A DNA stretch of 48,873 nt from a virus. Where the stretch lies: positions 1 to 48,873 of the IMG/VR virus record IMGVR_UViG_3300032731_000731; one strand, given 5' to 3'. The position numbers and the translations under genes were made by a program. The stretch's first letter is position 1. Each line of letters opens with the position of its first letter. The notes under the pieces were generated by a model that searched no databases, was not told the DNA's origin, and saw only the letters and a program-made list of their open reading frames with translations. This document shows positions 1-9,210 of the stretch, one piece after another.

Positions 1-1161
1 AGAGAATCTTACTGTATTTGTTGATCCATCTCCCTCAACATCTAAAAGTGCGCCAGGACTTGTTGTCCCGATGCCGACGTTGCCGCCGTTTAATATCGTT
101 AATTTTTCAGTACCAGCTGAAATTATACTAAATCTATCAGCATTATAATAACCTGCATCAGACAAAAGTCCCATATGAAAATTCTTTGCATATTCACCTG
201 TTGTGTCACTAAATGGGTCTGCATTGTTGTAACCAGTAGCACTGAATGTCATTAAATTCTGTTGGCGAACGGAAGTAGTGGCATACCCTCCTCTCAAAAT
301 CAAATTACGAATTAAAAGATTTGTATCAGTACCAGTTTTTTGAACATCCAACAAAGCCCCTGGACTTGTTGTTCCAATTCCTACATTACCACCATCTAAA
401 ATAGTAAATACTTCAGTAGTTCCGTCAAATATATTTATTATATCTGCTGCTGCTGATTGTGAAACTACGAATTTAGCTCCAGGATTTGTGAGTCCTATTC
501 CTACATTTCCAGAAGATAAAATAGTCATTCTAATTGGAATATCAGCACCTCCAGCGGCACCCGACGCTTTTGTAGCAAAATATAAATCACCATAACTATT
601 TGTACCGACTCTTTTAAATATTATTGCAGCGCCAACATTCGTTGCTTCCGTAGAAAGCCCAAATCCAAGACCAACTGCTTCTCCATTATCATCTGCAGGA
701 TTCATTATTTTCATAGATAATTCTGAAATATCAACGTTTGATCCAGTAATTGCATTATTAGTTGTATTAATTTGTAATGAATGTAAAGGATTAGTAGTTC
801 CAATTCCTACGTTGCCGTCAGGCATTAATGCAATATGCCCAAGTGCCGCAGTATCGTCTACAGTGGTAATAGTTAGTGCACCGTCTGCTGCTACAGCAAA
901 GGTTGCGTAGTCTGCCGCTCCGCCAGAGAGTTTAAGTTGAGTGCCTACTTTGTATAGTTCGAGTAGGGTGTCTGGGTCGGTGACTCCAATTCCTACATTA
1001 CCGTTATCTAAAATAGTAAATAAAGACTCACTTGAGCTCATAAATGCTATAGAACCACTCTCATGCACTTCCAATTGCATGGAGCTATACGCTGATCCTG
1101 AAAATTGGATCGTTGGATTTCCAGATGAAGGGCGAGTGAAAATTCTGATATCCTTAGTCAT
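1..1161 (-). CDS. Tail fibre protein, N-terminal part (runs off left edge)
   Basis: The ATG at 1161 opens a frame of 387 codons without a stop to base 1, so the 3' end lies outside the window. The protein carries at least five copies of a GNVGIGxTxPxxxLxV repeat, the same motif found in the 2176-residue fibre upstream. Such repeats are typical of trimeric beta-rich phage tail fibres, often with a C-terminal self-cleaving chaperone that cannot be checked here. The start overlaps the stop of the GIY-YIG endonuclease gene by 8 bases. It is probably a second host-recognition fibre or a distal fibre segment on the virion. The structural role is inferred from the repeats and the neighbours; no receptor-binding domain is visible. 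Confidence 0.8.
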   Translation of the reverse strand, partial: MTKDIRIFTRPSSGNPTIQFSGSAYSSMQLEVHESGSIAFMSSSESLFTILDNGNVGIGVTDPDTLLELYKVGTQLKLSGGAADYATFAVAADGALTITTVDDTAALGHIALMPDGNVGIGTTNPLHSLQINTTNNAITGSNVDISELSMKIMNPADDNGEAVGLGFGLSTEATNVGAAIIFKRVGTNSYGDLYFATKASGAAGGADIPIRMTILSSGNVGIGLTNPGAKFVVSQSAAADIINIFDGTTEVFTILDGGNVGIGTTSPGALLDVQKTGTDTNLLIRNLILRGGYATTSVRQQNLMTFSATGYNNADPFSDTTGEYAKNFHMGLLSDAGYYNADRFSIISAGTEKLTILNGGNVGIGTTSPGALLDVEGDGSTNTVRFS

Positions 1162-2083
1162 TACTATTTCCTATTTTACAATTTTCAAAATGACACCGTT
1201 TCATAGCACTAATTCCACCACTTTTATCACAATATGGACATTTTACTATTTTTTGTTTATATCCCATATGTGATATACTCATTTTTTTCTTGGTTTCATC
1301 AGATACTACTTTGTTTTTATGTATTTTACCGAGTTTTAATCGGGTTTCTTTTGATACCGGTGGTCTATTTTTTGCAGATTCTCTCATTTTTCTTTTAGTT
1401 TCTTCAGAATATTTTTTACCTTTATTTCCAATACTAATTTTTCTACGTGTTTCAATAGATACATTTTGTTTTGCTATACTAATCTTCTTTTTAGTTTCTT
1501 CAGAATGTGTTTTACCAGTATTTGCTATGCTTAATTTTCTACGCGTTTCTTCAGATACTGGAGGTCTATTTTGTTGAGCTTTACTCATATTCCGTTTTGC
1601 CTGGTCGGAATGTTTATATCCAGTAACTGCCGTGCGGATTTTCATTTTCCATTCATCTGTCCTATTTAAAGCGGCTTCTCTCATTTTCATTTTAGTTTCT
1701 TCAGAATGTTTTTTCCCATAAAACGGATTATTTTCACCAATTTGTTTACCTTTATGAGCTTTACTTAATTTTTCTCTCGTCTCGACAGAAACTATTCTAC
1801 CAGGCATACCCGCACACCCTTCACCCCCGATTGATAAATTATATCCATTGGGAAATTGTGTATTATATTTATCAATCCAATATACTTCAGTCTTATTTAA
1901 TGTTCCAAAATTAAAACAAAATTCCAAAATAGTTTTTTCAAAATTTTCAATTCCATATTTAATAATTGATCGTTTAAGTAACTTACCAGACCCATAATAA
2001 TTTTTCGTTTTAGAAAAAGTTCTTCGCGTCTGCCCAACATATAATTTATTATTTATTTTATTTCGTGTTTTGTAAATGTACAT
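1154..2083 (-). CDS. GIY-YIG homing endonuclease with NUMOD3 repeats
   Basis: The N-terminus (residues 2-60) has the GIY-YIG nuclease layout: YIYKTRNKINNKLYVG, then an Arg-containing helix (RSIIKYGIENF) and the catalytic-type Glu in EVYWIDKYN. Residues about 95-280 hold eight or nine NUMOD3-type segments of the form SxETRRKxS or HSEETKxKxS, which are modular DNA-binding elements of intron-type endonucleases. The C-terminus has a small zinc-finger pattern (CPYCDKSGG then CHFENC). It is free-standing, lies between two tail-fibre genes and overlaps the start of the downstream one. It probably nicks or cuts a fibre-gene site in related phages and copies itself there. Family assignment is firm; the target is inferred. 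Confidence 0.9.
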   Translation of the reverse strand: MYIYKTRNKINNKLYVGQTRRTFSKTKNYYGSGKLLKRSIIKYGIENFEKTILEFCFNFGTLNKTEVYWIDKYNTQFPNGYNLSIGGEGCAGMPGRIVSVETREKLSKAHKGKQIGENNPFYGKKHSEETKMKMREAALNRTDEWKMKIRTAVTGYKHSDQAKRNMSKAQQNRPPVSEETRRKLSIANTGKTHSEETKKKISIAKQNVSIETRRKISIGNKGKKYSEETKRKMRESAKNRPPVSKETRLKLGKIHKNKVVSDETKKKMSISHMGYKQKIVKCPYCDKSGGISAMKRCHFENCKIGNSND

Positions 2084-2108
2084 AATTTTTCTCTGTTACA
2101 TATAAATA

Positions 2109-2363
2109 TTAAATTTCTTTAATTTTAGTTTTTCTATTACCATGTTCTTTTTCCCACTTCTGCGCGGCAGCCTCTGCTTGTTTTTCTGTCTTATATACAT
2201 CATCTGTATCATCTTTATCAATCCTTGCTACCCAAGCAACTGCCGGAATCCAACTCATTCTCTCTGGAAATATGAATTTTTGCTTAAATAATTTATATCT
2301 CTTTTTCTCAATTTCTGGTTTCTTTATATCAGCAGTCTTTATATCAGTCGTTATTTCAGTCAT
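2109..2363 (-). CDS. Small hypothetical protein, 84 aa
   Basis: I do not recognise a family. It is a charged, lysine-rich protein with an aromatic stretch around residues 36-47 (MSWIPAVAWVARI) and an Ala/Lys-rich predicted helix near the C-terminus (EKQAEAAAQKWEKEHG). Its ATG shares one base with the stop of the large fibre gene (TAATG), so it is probably translationally coupled to it. An AGAGG ribosome-binding site and a TATAAATA sequence lie just upstream, inside the end of the fibre gene. The position directly after a long fibre gene would suit a fibre-assembly or structural accessory role, but this is only context. Confidence 0.65.
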   Translation of the reverse strand: MTEITTDIKTADIKKPEIEKKRYKLFKQKFIFPERMSWIPAVAWVARIDKDDTDDVYKTEKQAEAAAQKWEKEHGNRKTKIKEI

Positions 2364-5300
2364 TATTGAACCTCTAGTTTATTTATATCTTTTCTAACAC
2401 CATATATGTTATAATAATAGTGTAATTTCTTTTTGAATCCTTTTCTTTTTATATATATTTTGTAATCTTTTACTTTAGATACATATAATTGTTGTGAGAA
2501 TTCTACTGGTGTTATTTGTGCAGTTATGCTGTCTGAATCAACGAGCCATTTCCAATAATCTGGGCATTCTATTACATTAGTATCACTTTCGCCTCTAAAA
2601 TATATACCAATTTCATTTCCTTCAAGAGCTACTTGTGTTAATTGTTGCCCCTCTGGAGTTTTAACCATTGCTGCTTTAAATCCCGAGGCCCTAATGTTAC
2701 CATCTATGAATAAATCACCACTTCCTGATATTACTCCTGCAAATGTAGATGTTCCTGATATATCTAAATTGCTTCCTGATATTGTTCCGGCGAAACTTGC
2801 ACTTGATTGGATTTGTAATGATGAACCGCTTATATTACCCCATACATGAAGTTTAGCGGCAGGTGATGCTGTGCCAATTCCTACATTTCCTATAGCTCTT
2901 TCCATTACTAAAATATTACTAATATCAGTTGAATCAATAATAAATTTATTAACGCCACCATCATATATAAAATTAAATCCATCAGTGGGAGTTTCCCTAA
3001 AATGAATTTCTGCATCATTTCCAGATGGTCCAGATTCAATTCGTAGAACAGCATCAGCACCAGATGAACTTAAATGTAATAACGCTTGTGGAGCAATTGT
3101 TCCAATTCCTACATTTCCGGTGGTAGTCCAATTCAATACATTAGTTCCACCTGCTATTAATGAACCTGTGTCTGCTCCTGCCCATCCTATTCCAGTGTCT
3201 GCATCTGCTCTATTTGAAAGTAGTGTCGGATTTGTAGAAGTTGCCGCTTCATTTAATAATTTTGCTCCAGCCGCATTACTAACTTGTAAATTAGTATAAA
3301 CTTCCGTGACCGTGCTTAATCTCATTACTTCTGAACCACCAGCAATTAATGACAATTGATCTGCACCTGCGGATCCAATTCCAGTATTTAAATCATTTCC
3401 GGCCGGAACAAAAGATGGTGTGGTAGAATTCATCCCGGTTTGTTTAATCAAACCACCAGTAGAACTAACAGAACCAATCCAATGTTCAGATGCTTGCCAC
3501 TTTGCAGCTCCAGCATTTGCAATATAAATTGAATTATCGGCCGCTTCATAAAACCCTGTATTTCCATCTCCGAATGCTATTGTTGGTGTTGCAGGATCAT
3601 TACTCAATGGTAATAATAGTTGTCCAGTAGTTTCTGTGATTTTTATTGAGCCAGAAACATCTAATTTTTCAGCTGGATCAGTAGTTCCAATTCCTACATT
3701 TCCACCAGATAAAATTCTCATTCGTTCTATACTATTTGTTGACAATCCTATATAGGTAGCACCTTGTGTTCCAAGATACATGGGATATGTTCCCCCTGTC
3801 GTAATAAAGAATGTTGATGCTCTATTAACACCTAATAAAGTTCCTGCAGTATTTGCCGCACCCATAAATTGAAAAAGCCCAGTAGTTTGTCCAGAATGCA
3901 TTCTAAACGCAGATTCTTGACCTGAGAAATTTGATCCACTAATTAATAGTGTTGATCCACTTCCTGAACTTGTATTTCTAATATCTAAGTCATATAATGG
4001 AATTACAGTTCCAATACCAACACTACCACTTATAAACACATATCCAGGAGTTGCATGACTTGTACCCGCAATTGTCAAATTATCTCCTGAACCATCACCA
4101 CCATATAATGCTTGGCCACCTGTAATACCATCAAGTAATGCAAGTGTACCATTACCCTTCGGAGGAATATATGCGTAACTCGTTGATGTTGTGAATGAAT
4201 CTAATGTAAATTGAAAGAATTTTGATGTATCTAAATTATCATATACCTTAAATAAATCATCTGGAAATGCTACAATTGAACCGGATGGAGTAGTTGAACC
4301 CGCTCCAGCCGCTGTGAAAGCGTCTTTCCCTCTTAAATCAATCCAAGAATATACTACCCATGTTCCACCAGATTTTCTACATGTAATTCTTGCAATTGTA
4401 AATCCAGTTGACGATTCAATATTAAATTCTCTTGGAATATCTAAAACATCAAATCCACTAACATCATTTTGAGCAGAAGTTAAAGTATTATAACTATCTG
4501 TCGGTAAATTTACCATCAATGGAGAATATTCTCCACCTTTATTTGCAACTCCCCAAATCATAATATTAAAATATTTATTTGTAAGTGTTCCACCAGATGC
4601 ATCGGTGTCAATATTATATAAATTTGCAGATGCAGAGTATGCAGTAGTTGGATGATTAACAACATGAATATCATCGCCGGCAGATGTATCTTTCGCACCA
4701 TAATTATGAGTGTGCATTTGATATATTACACCAGAACCAACTTGGACAGTTACAGAACCTGCAGTTGGCGTTAGATAATTATCACTTCCGGCAGGATCAC
4801 ATCCACTGGCATAAATAGCACCCATCCGTCTTGAACGTTCTGCCATATGTAATAAATGACCCTGACCATTATCACCTGCTAAATGATCATTCCAATTTTG
4901 ATTAATAACCGCACCATCGTCCGCTACATATGCGGCAGTTTGAACTAAGAAATAAGAAACTTTAATATGTTCTTCGCCTGGCCATGCAGTAGTGGACTTC
5001 GTTAATGTTTTTGTAGAAAATGGTACATAAACAAAATTTTCTTGCGGTGATGCTATTGTTCCTACTGTTAATTGAATAGATGCAGATGGAGTACAATCTA
5101 ATGTTGTAAGACCATCCGAAAATTGCATTGTTAAATCACCACCCACAGAACTTTGTAATGAAGCCGTAATATTTGTACCGTCTGAAGTCACCATACAATT
5201 AAATGTTTCTATAAATGAACCATTAACTAATGATCTTGGCACCGTTGCATTATATGTGGCAAGTGCAGTTGGTACCTCTGTATGTGTTGAAGATTGATAA

Positions 5301-8300
5301 ATTGATTGGGTAATATTTGAAATGTCACTATCACCAAGATTCAATCCTGATGAAGATACGGTTCCTACAACGTGTAGTTTAGTTTGTGGATCAATAGTTC
5401 CAATTCCTACATTACCACTTCCAACAAAATAAGAATCATCTGACGCACTGACCCTTAACGCACCTGAAATTGGGAACGCACTTCCACTAAAATCAAACGA
5501 ACTTGATATAACTAATCTATCAACGTGAAGTTGATCAAATGTACTTGAACTTACAGCTGCATTAACAGTTGAAAATGGCAATTTATGATAGTGATCCCAT
5601 CTTGAATATGGAACTTCAATTCCAGAACCAGATGCTCCTTCAACTGGGCGGGCTGGATTATCAGATGGTGGGATTGTTAATGAACTAAATTCACCAGTAT
5701 TTGCGAATCGCCCCGCAATATTTGTAATATTTACATCTAATTGGTCTGCTGAGAAATTACGGCCACCTTTAATATCAATTCCATCTTTCGTTAATTTAAT
5801 ATATGATCTTGGAGAACCATAAATCAAAAATCCTTCTGGTGACATTTCAACTCTAGGACGTTCTGCCGATAAATGAAATGTATCATAAAAAACATCAGTG
5901 AAACCCAATTTACCAGTAGCTACACTTGACGTAGCAATTGAGCCACTAACTAGAACACGAACTAATGAAGCGGAAACTGGTAACGAAGTTAAAAACGCAT
6001 TCGTTGAATACTCAGTACCTACATTAAACGTATCAAAATCATTTGAACTGGATGGATAAAATTTAACTAATCCAGTGCTACCGGACGTTACCTCATAATA
6101 CATCGCAAATTGCTGTACAATATTATCTCTGTTAATATCCGCCTGCAATGAATGTGATATCTTCGCCACTAATGTAGCATACATTGAATCCGCAGTGGTA
6201 AAACTACCTGTTAATTCTTGGTATAATTGATATTGACCACTTTGATTGTAATTAGTTGGTGTACCAAACACAACGGATTGCGTACTATTAGAAGAAACCG
6301 ATTCATCGCTTACTAATTCTTGGGTAACATCACCAGTAATAGACCATTGCCAATTTGGAAGAGTAGCACTTGAACCTGCGCTACCAGTTTCGAACCCGGA
6401 GTTCAAAAGAATATTTGGTGAACCAGTAATCGCACCTAAATCACGATCTGTAACCGCAACCATTCTATATTGACTATTATCTGTAATAGATAATCCTCTC
6501 AATGAAGAATCAAGGGAAACTTCTCCTTGTGAAGACGTTGCGTAAAGTTTCGTAGTGCCAATTGTCCATCCACCAATACTACCAGAAGCGGCAGTGATTG
6601 AACCTGAAATATATACATTACCATCCGGGGTTAACCAGAATCCAGATGAACTTATTTCAATATTACCCTCTGCACCACTAATAAATTGAGTACTAGAATC
6701 TCCAACAAAAAATGATTCAGCAATAACTTCAAATACACTTGGATTTGTTCTAAATCTCAAACTACCATTTGTTCCACCACCATGTAATTCAAGACCTACG
6801 CCTGCATATGAATTAGCACTGTCTTTTAAAACTGAACCGGAGAACATCATAAATCCAGGACCGCCCGATCCATCTATTGCTTCTTCAAATCCTTCATATC
6901 CTATTGATCTAATGTAGCCTGAATTAAAACCTGCCATTTCAATGCCAGTACCGATGGAGTTTCCGATACACATAGCGCCTGAAAGGACATTATCCCCCCC
7001 GTACATAACCAAATTTTCACCCTCGAAATTAACATCATTCGCAAAGGCTACAGTCTCGGCTACATTATTATTTGGATCATAAAATTCTGCAATAAAATCT
7101 AAATTATCTGGACGTTTTTGTAATACTGGCAGTGGAGTTACAATTCGTACATAATCAGGTGAAAATCCTGCTTGTGCCGCTGGTTGTACTGAAATATCAG
7201 ACAGATACCAATTACCACTCACAACACGAAATTGAAGAACACCCGAACCAGACGGTATTGTAGTTGATAAATCAGGCGTAAACGTATGTTCCACAACACC
7301 AAAGTTTTTAAATGGCACGTTATCAAACGTTAAAATACCTAGTTCATTTCCCCAAGCAGTACCTAGTTCATGATTTTTACCAAACGCAGAACCAGAAAGG
7401 TGAATTGCTATTTCAGCTTTATTTGATCGTGATCCTGCAGCATCTAATTTATCAGCAGATTGCCCCACTATCGTAGCAGTAAAAGTATAATCAACATTAT
7501 CTTCAAAACTCATACTTACCGACGCAGATTGTTCTACCCTCAACCAATTTTGAAACGCATAATTAGAACCAGATATATACATAGCATCTAATATAATACT
7601 GGAATCTGTAGTAACGGTTAAATCACCAGCACCTGAACCAAATTTACCACTAGATGATACCCAATAATTATCAATAACATCTTGATTTAAAATATATCCT
7701 GCTCGTTGTACACCAGTACTGGATAATGGATCAGTTAATAATTCAGGGCTTTCTACTGGAGTATCAACCAATAATTCAAAATCACCACGGGTACCTTCAC
7801 TTTTAGCATATAATTTAACTCTCGCAACATCACCAGAAAATGTCCGTAAATTTTTTAATCTAATATCAGCAAATGACCTGAAATTTACCGTACTAATTGA
7901 ATATGTTGGTTCCGGGGTATATGTTATTTCATAACTACTATCTGCTAATGGCGCAACTAATTTTTCATCTGTTCGAGTATCAGTAACCGTAAATTCTTCT
8001 TTTGGAATTAATGTAGTTTCATTTTCTATATCTTTAATTGTAGTCACGTATGAAGAGGTTTGATAATAACTTTGCCATTCAAATTTTTTCTTATCAATAA
8101 TTGGATCAGCAATTGTTAATGTACCACCAACTACTTTTCGTCCAAATTTTTCTTCTTCATCAGCAAGAATTTTTACTTTAAATAATTCTATTTCTGGCGA
8201 AGATCGTCTGGTGGTACGACTTCTAGCACCAACACCAGGTTTACTACCAGCGGAACGTTTATTAATTAATTTATTCTTTTCAACTGCAATATCCAAACCA

Positions 8301-8893
8301 ACTTGTGTTTTTGTATCAACCACTTTCTTTTCGGCATCTTTACCGCTGATAGTATCTCCTGACGAAGTACCAGTTTGAGAAAGAGATGAACTTTGATATG
8401 TAATATTAATGAACCCTTTAACAAGTTCTGTTACAGTCATTGTGGGTTGTTTATAAAAGAAAATTGGTTCTACATTTATCGCTGATGTATTTATAAGTAT
8501 TGGCTGAGACCATCTTACATTATAAACATCAAGCCACTCTGGTGGGACAGTATTTTTGGTGGGGTCCAATTCACCTACAATATATATTGTTCCATCACCA
8601 GGAGTAGTATCTGGATATATTTCAATTGAAACGCGGCGTGCGGCCCCCTCTAAATAATTGGCTACCGGTTCGGTATAGATAGTATTCCCAGCGGAATCCA
8701 ATATTTCAATTCTAAGCTCGACTCCAGGTTTTAATAAATCTGAGCCAGCTATTAATATTGAACTTTTACCTTGAGGGAATACCGTTGGGCGGTCTAAAAC
8801 TTGAAAATATTTAGAAATGAATGTAAATTCATCTTCTAAAACTTGTATGTCTTTGAGGCCTTGGTATTTGTTTGATTTTTTATATACAGCCAT
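2363..8893 (-). CDS. Large tail fibre protein, 2176 aa
   Basis: A very long virion protein rich in Ser, Gly and Thr. The first 130 residues look like a beta-sandwich attachment domain. From about residue 1160 there are five GxVGIGTxxPxxxLxV repeats (near 1164, 1626, 1734, 1929 and 2006), typical of elongated trimeric fibres. The last 100 residues (LTQVALEGNEIGIYFRGES, then DSITAQITPVE) resemble a C-terminal end domain that I have seen in other phage fibre-like proteins. The gene starts after a 119-base divergent intergenic region and has a GGAG site close to the ATG. It most likely forms a long host-binding fibre. Whether it matches a particular T4 fibre (gp34 to gp37) cannot be told from sequence. 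Confidence 0.85.
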   Translation of the reverse strand: MAVYKKSNKYQGLKDIQVLEDEFTFISKYFQVLDRPTVFPQGKSSILIAGSDLLKPGVELRIEILDSAGNTIYTEPVANYLEGAARRVSIEIYPDTTPGDGTIYIVGELDPTKNTVPPEWLDVYNVRWSQPILINTSAINVEPIFFYKQPTMTVTELVKGFINITYQSSSLSQTGTSSGDTISGKDAEKKVVDTKTQVGLDIAVEKNKLINKRSAGSKPGVGARSRTTRRSSPEIELFKVKILADEEEKFGRKVVGGTLTIADPIIDKKKFEWQSYYQTSSYVTTIKDIENETTLIPKEEFTVTDTRTDEKLVAPLADSSYEITYTPEPTYSISTVNFRSFADIRLKNLRTFSGDVARVKLYAKSEGTRGDFELLVDTPVESPELLTDPLSSTGVQRAGYILNQDVIDNYWVSSSGKFGSGAGDLTVTTDSSIILDAMYISGSNYAFQNWLRVEQSASVSMSFEDNVDYTFTATIVGQSADKLDAAGSRSNKAEIAIHLSGSAFGKNHELGTAWGNELGILTFDNVPFKNFGVVEHTFTPDLSTTIPSGSGVLQFRVVSGNWYLSDISVQPAAQAGFSPDYVRIVTPLPVLQKRPDNLDFIAEFYDPNNNVAETVAFANDVNFEGENLVMYGGDNVLSGAMCIGNSIGTGIEMAGFNSGYIRSIGYEGFEEAIDGSGGPGFMMFSGSVLKDSANSYAGVGLELHGGGTNGSLRFRTNPSVFEVIAESFFVGDSSTQFISGAEGNIEISSSGFWLTPDGNVYISGSITAASGSIGGWTIGTTKLYATSSQGEVSLDSSLRGLSITDNSQYRMVAVTDRDLGAITGSPNILLNSGFETGSAGSSATLPNWQWSITGDVTQELVSDESVSSNSTQSVVFGTPTNYNQSGQYQLYQELTGSFTTADSMYATLVAKISHSLQADINRDNIVQQFAMYYEVTSGSTGLVKFYPSSSNDFDTFNVGTEYSTNAFLTSLPVSASLVRVLVSGSIATSSVATGKLGFTDVFYDTFHLSAERPRVEMSPEGFLIYGSPRSYIKLTKDGIDIKGGRNFSADQLDVNITNIAGRFANTGEFSSLTIPPSDNPARPVEGASGSGIEVPYSRWDHYHKLPFSTVNAAVSSSTFDQLHVDRLVISSSFDFSGSAFPISGALRVSASDDSYFVGSGNVGIGTIDPQTKLHVVGTVSSSGLNLGDSDISNITQSIYQSSTHTEVPTALATYNATVPRSLVNGSFIETFNCMVTSDGTNITASLQSSVGGDLTMQFSDGLTTLDCTPSASIQLTVGTIASPQENFVYVPFSTKTLTKSTTAWPGEEHIKVSYFLVQTAAYVADDGAVINQNWNDHLAGDNGQGHLLHMAERSRRMGAIYASGCDPAGSDNYLTPTAGSVTVQVGSGVIYQMHTHNYGAKDTSAGDDIHVVNHPTTAYSASANLYNIDTDASGGTLTNKYFNIMIWGVANKGGEYSPLMVNLPTDSYNTLTSAQNDVSGFDVLDIPREFNIESSTGFTIARITCRKSGGTWVVYSWIDLRGKDAFTAAGAGSTTPSGSIVAFPDDLFKVYDNLDTSKFFQFTLDSFTTSTSYAYIPPKGNGTLALLDGITGGQALYGGDGSGDNLTIAGTSHATPGYVFISGSVGIGTVIPLYDLDIRNTSSGSGSTLLISGSNFSGQESAFRMHSGQTTGLFQFMGAANTAGTLLGVNRASTFFITTGGTYPMYLGTQGATYIGLSTNSIERMRILSGGNVGIGTTDPAEKLDVSGSIKITETTGQLLLPLSNDPATPTIAFGDGNTGFYEAADNSIYIANAGAAKWQASEHWIGSVSSTGGLIKQTGMNSTTPSFVPAGNDLNTGIGSAGADQLSLIAGGSEVMRLSTVTEVYTNLQVSNAAGAKLLNEAATSTNPTLLSNRADADTGIGWAGADTGSLIAGGTNVLNWTTTGNVGIGTIAPQALLHLSSSGADAVLRIESGPSGNDAEIHFRETPTDGFNFIYDGGVNKFIIDSTDISNILVMERAIGNVGIGTASPAAKLHVWGNISGSSLQIQSSASFAGTISGSNLDISGTSTFAGVISGSGDLFIDGNIRASGFKAAMVKTPEGQQLTQVALEGNEIGIYFRGESDTNVIECPDYWKWLVDSDSITAQITPVEFSQQLYVSKVKDYKIYIKRKGFKKKLHYYYNIYGVRKDINKLEVQ
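2380..2387 (-). promoter_or_regulatory. T4-late-type TATAAATA element before the 84-aa gene
   Basis: On the minus strand the bases read TATAAATA, the consensus of T4 late promoters recognised by gp55-type sigma. It is about 17 bases upstream of the ATG of the 84-aa gene, with AGAGG in between. It lies inside the 3' end of the fibre gene. In DNA this AT-rich several such octamers are expected by chance, so the call rests on placement and on the phage having a gp55-like gene. Confidence 0.35.
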
Positions 8894-8965
8894 TAATATT
8901 TATCTCCGAATTGCAACTTTAGAATTCAATAATAAATATCAATTTATAAAAAATTAAAAATGGAT

Positions 8966-8981
8966 GTTATATTTTTATAAC
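8966..8981. promoter_or_regulatory. Inverted repeat in the divergent promoter region, possible operator
   Basis: GTTATA and TATAAC flank a 4-base spacer, giving a perfect 6-base inverted repeat. It lies between the fibre gene (minus) and the small plus-strand gene. Its place, 32 bases before the start of a putative ribbon-helix-helix protein, fits an autoregulatory operator. AT-rich palindromes also occur by chance. Confidence 0.35.
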
Positions 8982-8988
8982 TTATACA

Positions 8989-8996
8989 TATTTATA
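8989..8996 (-). promoter_or_regulatory. T4-late-type TATAAATA element upstream of the large fibre gene
   Basis: The minus strand reads TATAAATA about 95 bases upstream of the fibre ATG, in the only intergenic region before that gene. It fits a late promoter used by the gp55-like sigma factor encoded at 31855. The call is by motif and position alone. Confidence 0.4.
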
Positions 8997-9012
8997 TAAA
9001 ATGAGAGGAAAT

Positions 9013-9210
9013 ATGACAAAAAAATTTGAAATATTACGAGTGAGGAAAGAATACCACGATCAGTTGAAAGCATATTGTGGATTTACAGACAGTAAAATGT
9101 ATGCGGTGATTGAAAAGTTAATTAAAGAATATTGTAATCTAGAAAAACCTAAAATTTTAGTGACATTACAGCAACCAAAAAAGCTATCCAGTACAATTAA
9201 AAATTTATAA
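9013..9210 (+). CDS. Small protein, possible ribbon-helix-helix regulator (lone plus-strand gene)
   Basis: This is the only plus-strand gene I accept in the window. The chosen start is the ATG at 9013 because GAGAGGA lies just before it; an ATG at 9001 would have no such site. The 65-residue protein begins with a short beta-like segment (KKFEILRVRKEYHDQL) followed by two helices (DSKMYAVIEKLIKEYC), which is the outline of MetJ/Arc-type ribbon-helix-helix DNA-binding proteins. The 3' end overlaps the end of gp46 by 14 bases, tail to tail. It could regulate the divergent fibre promoter and itself through the inverted repeat at 8966. The fold is my inference; no family match was run. Confidence 0.6.
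   Translation: MTKKFEILRVRKEYHDQLKAYCGFTDSKMYAVIEKLIKEYCNLEKPKILVTLQQPKKLSSTIKNL

Noticed and set aside
941-1577. Plus-strand frames opposite the fibre and GIY-YIG genes
   Set aside because: They are the reverse of repeat-rich coding sequence and the protein translations look random.
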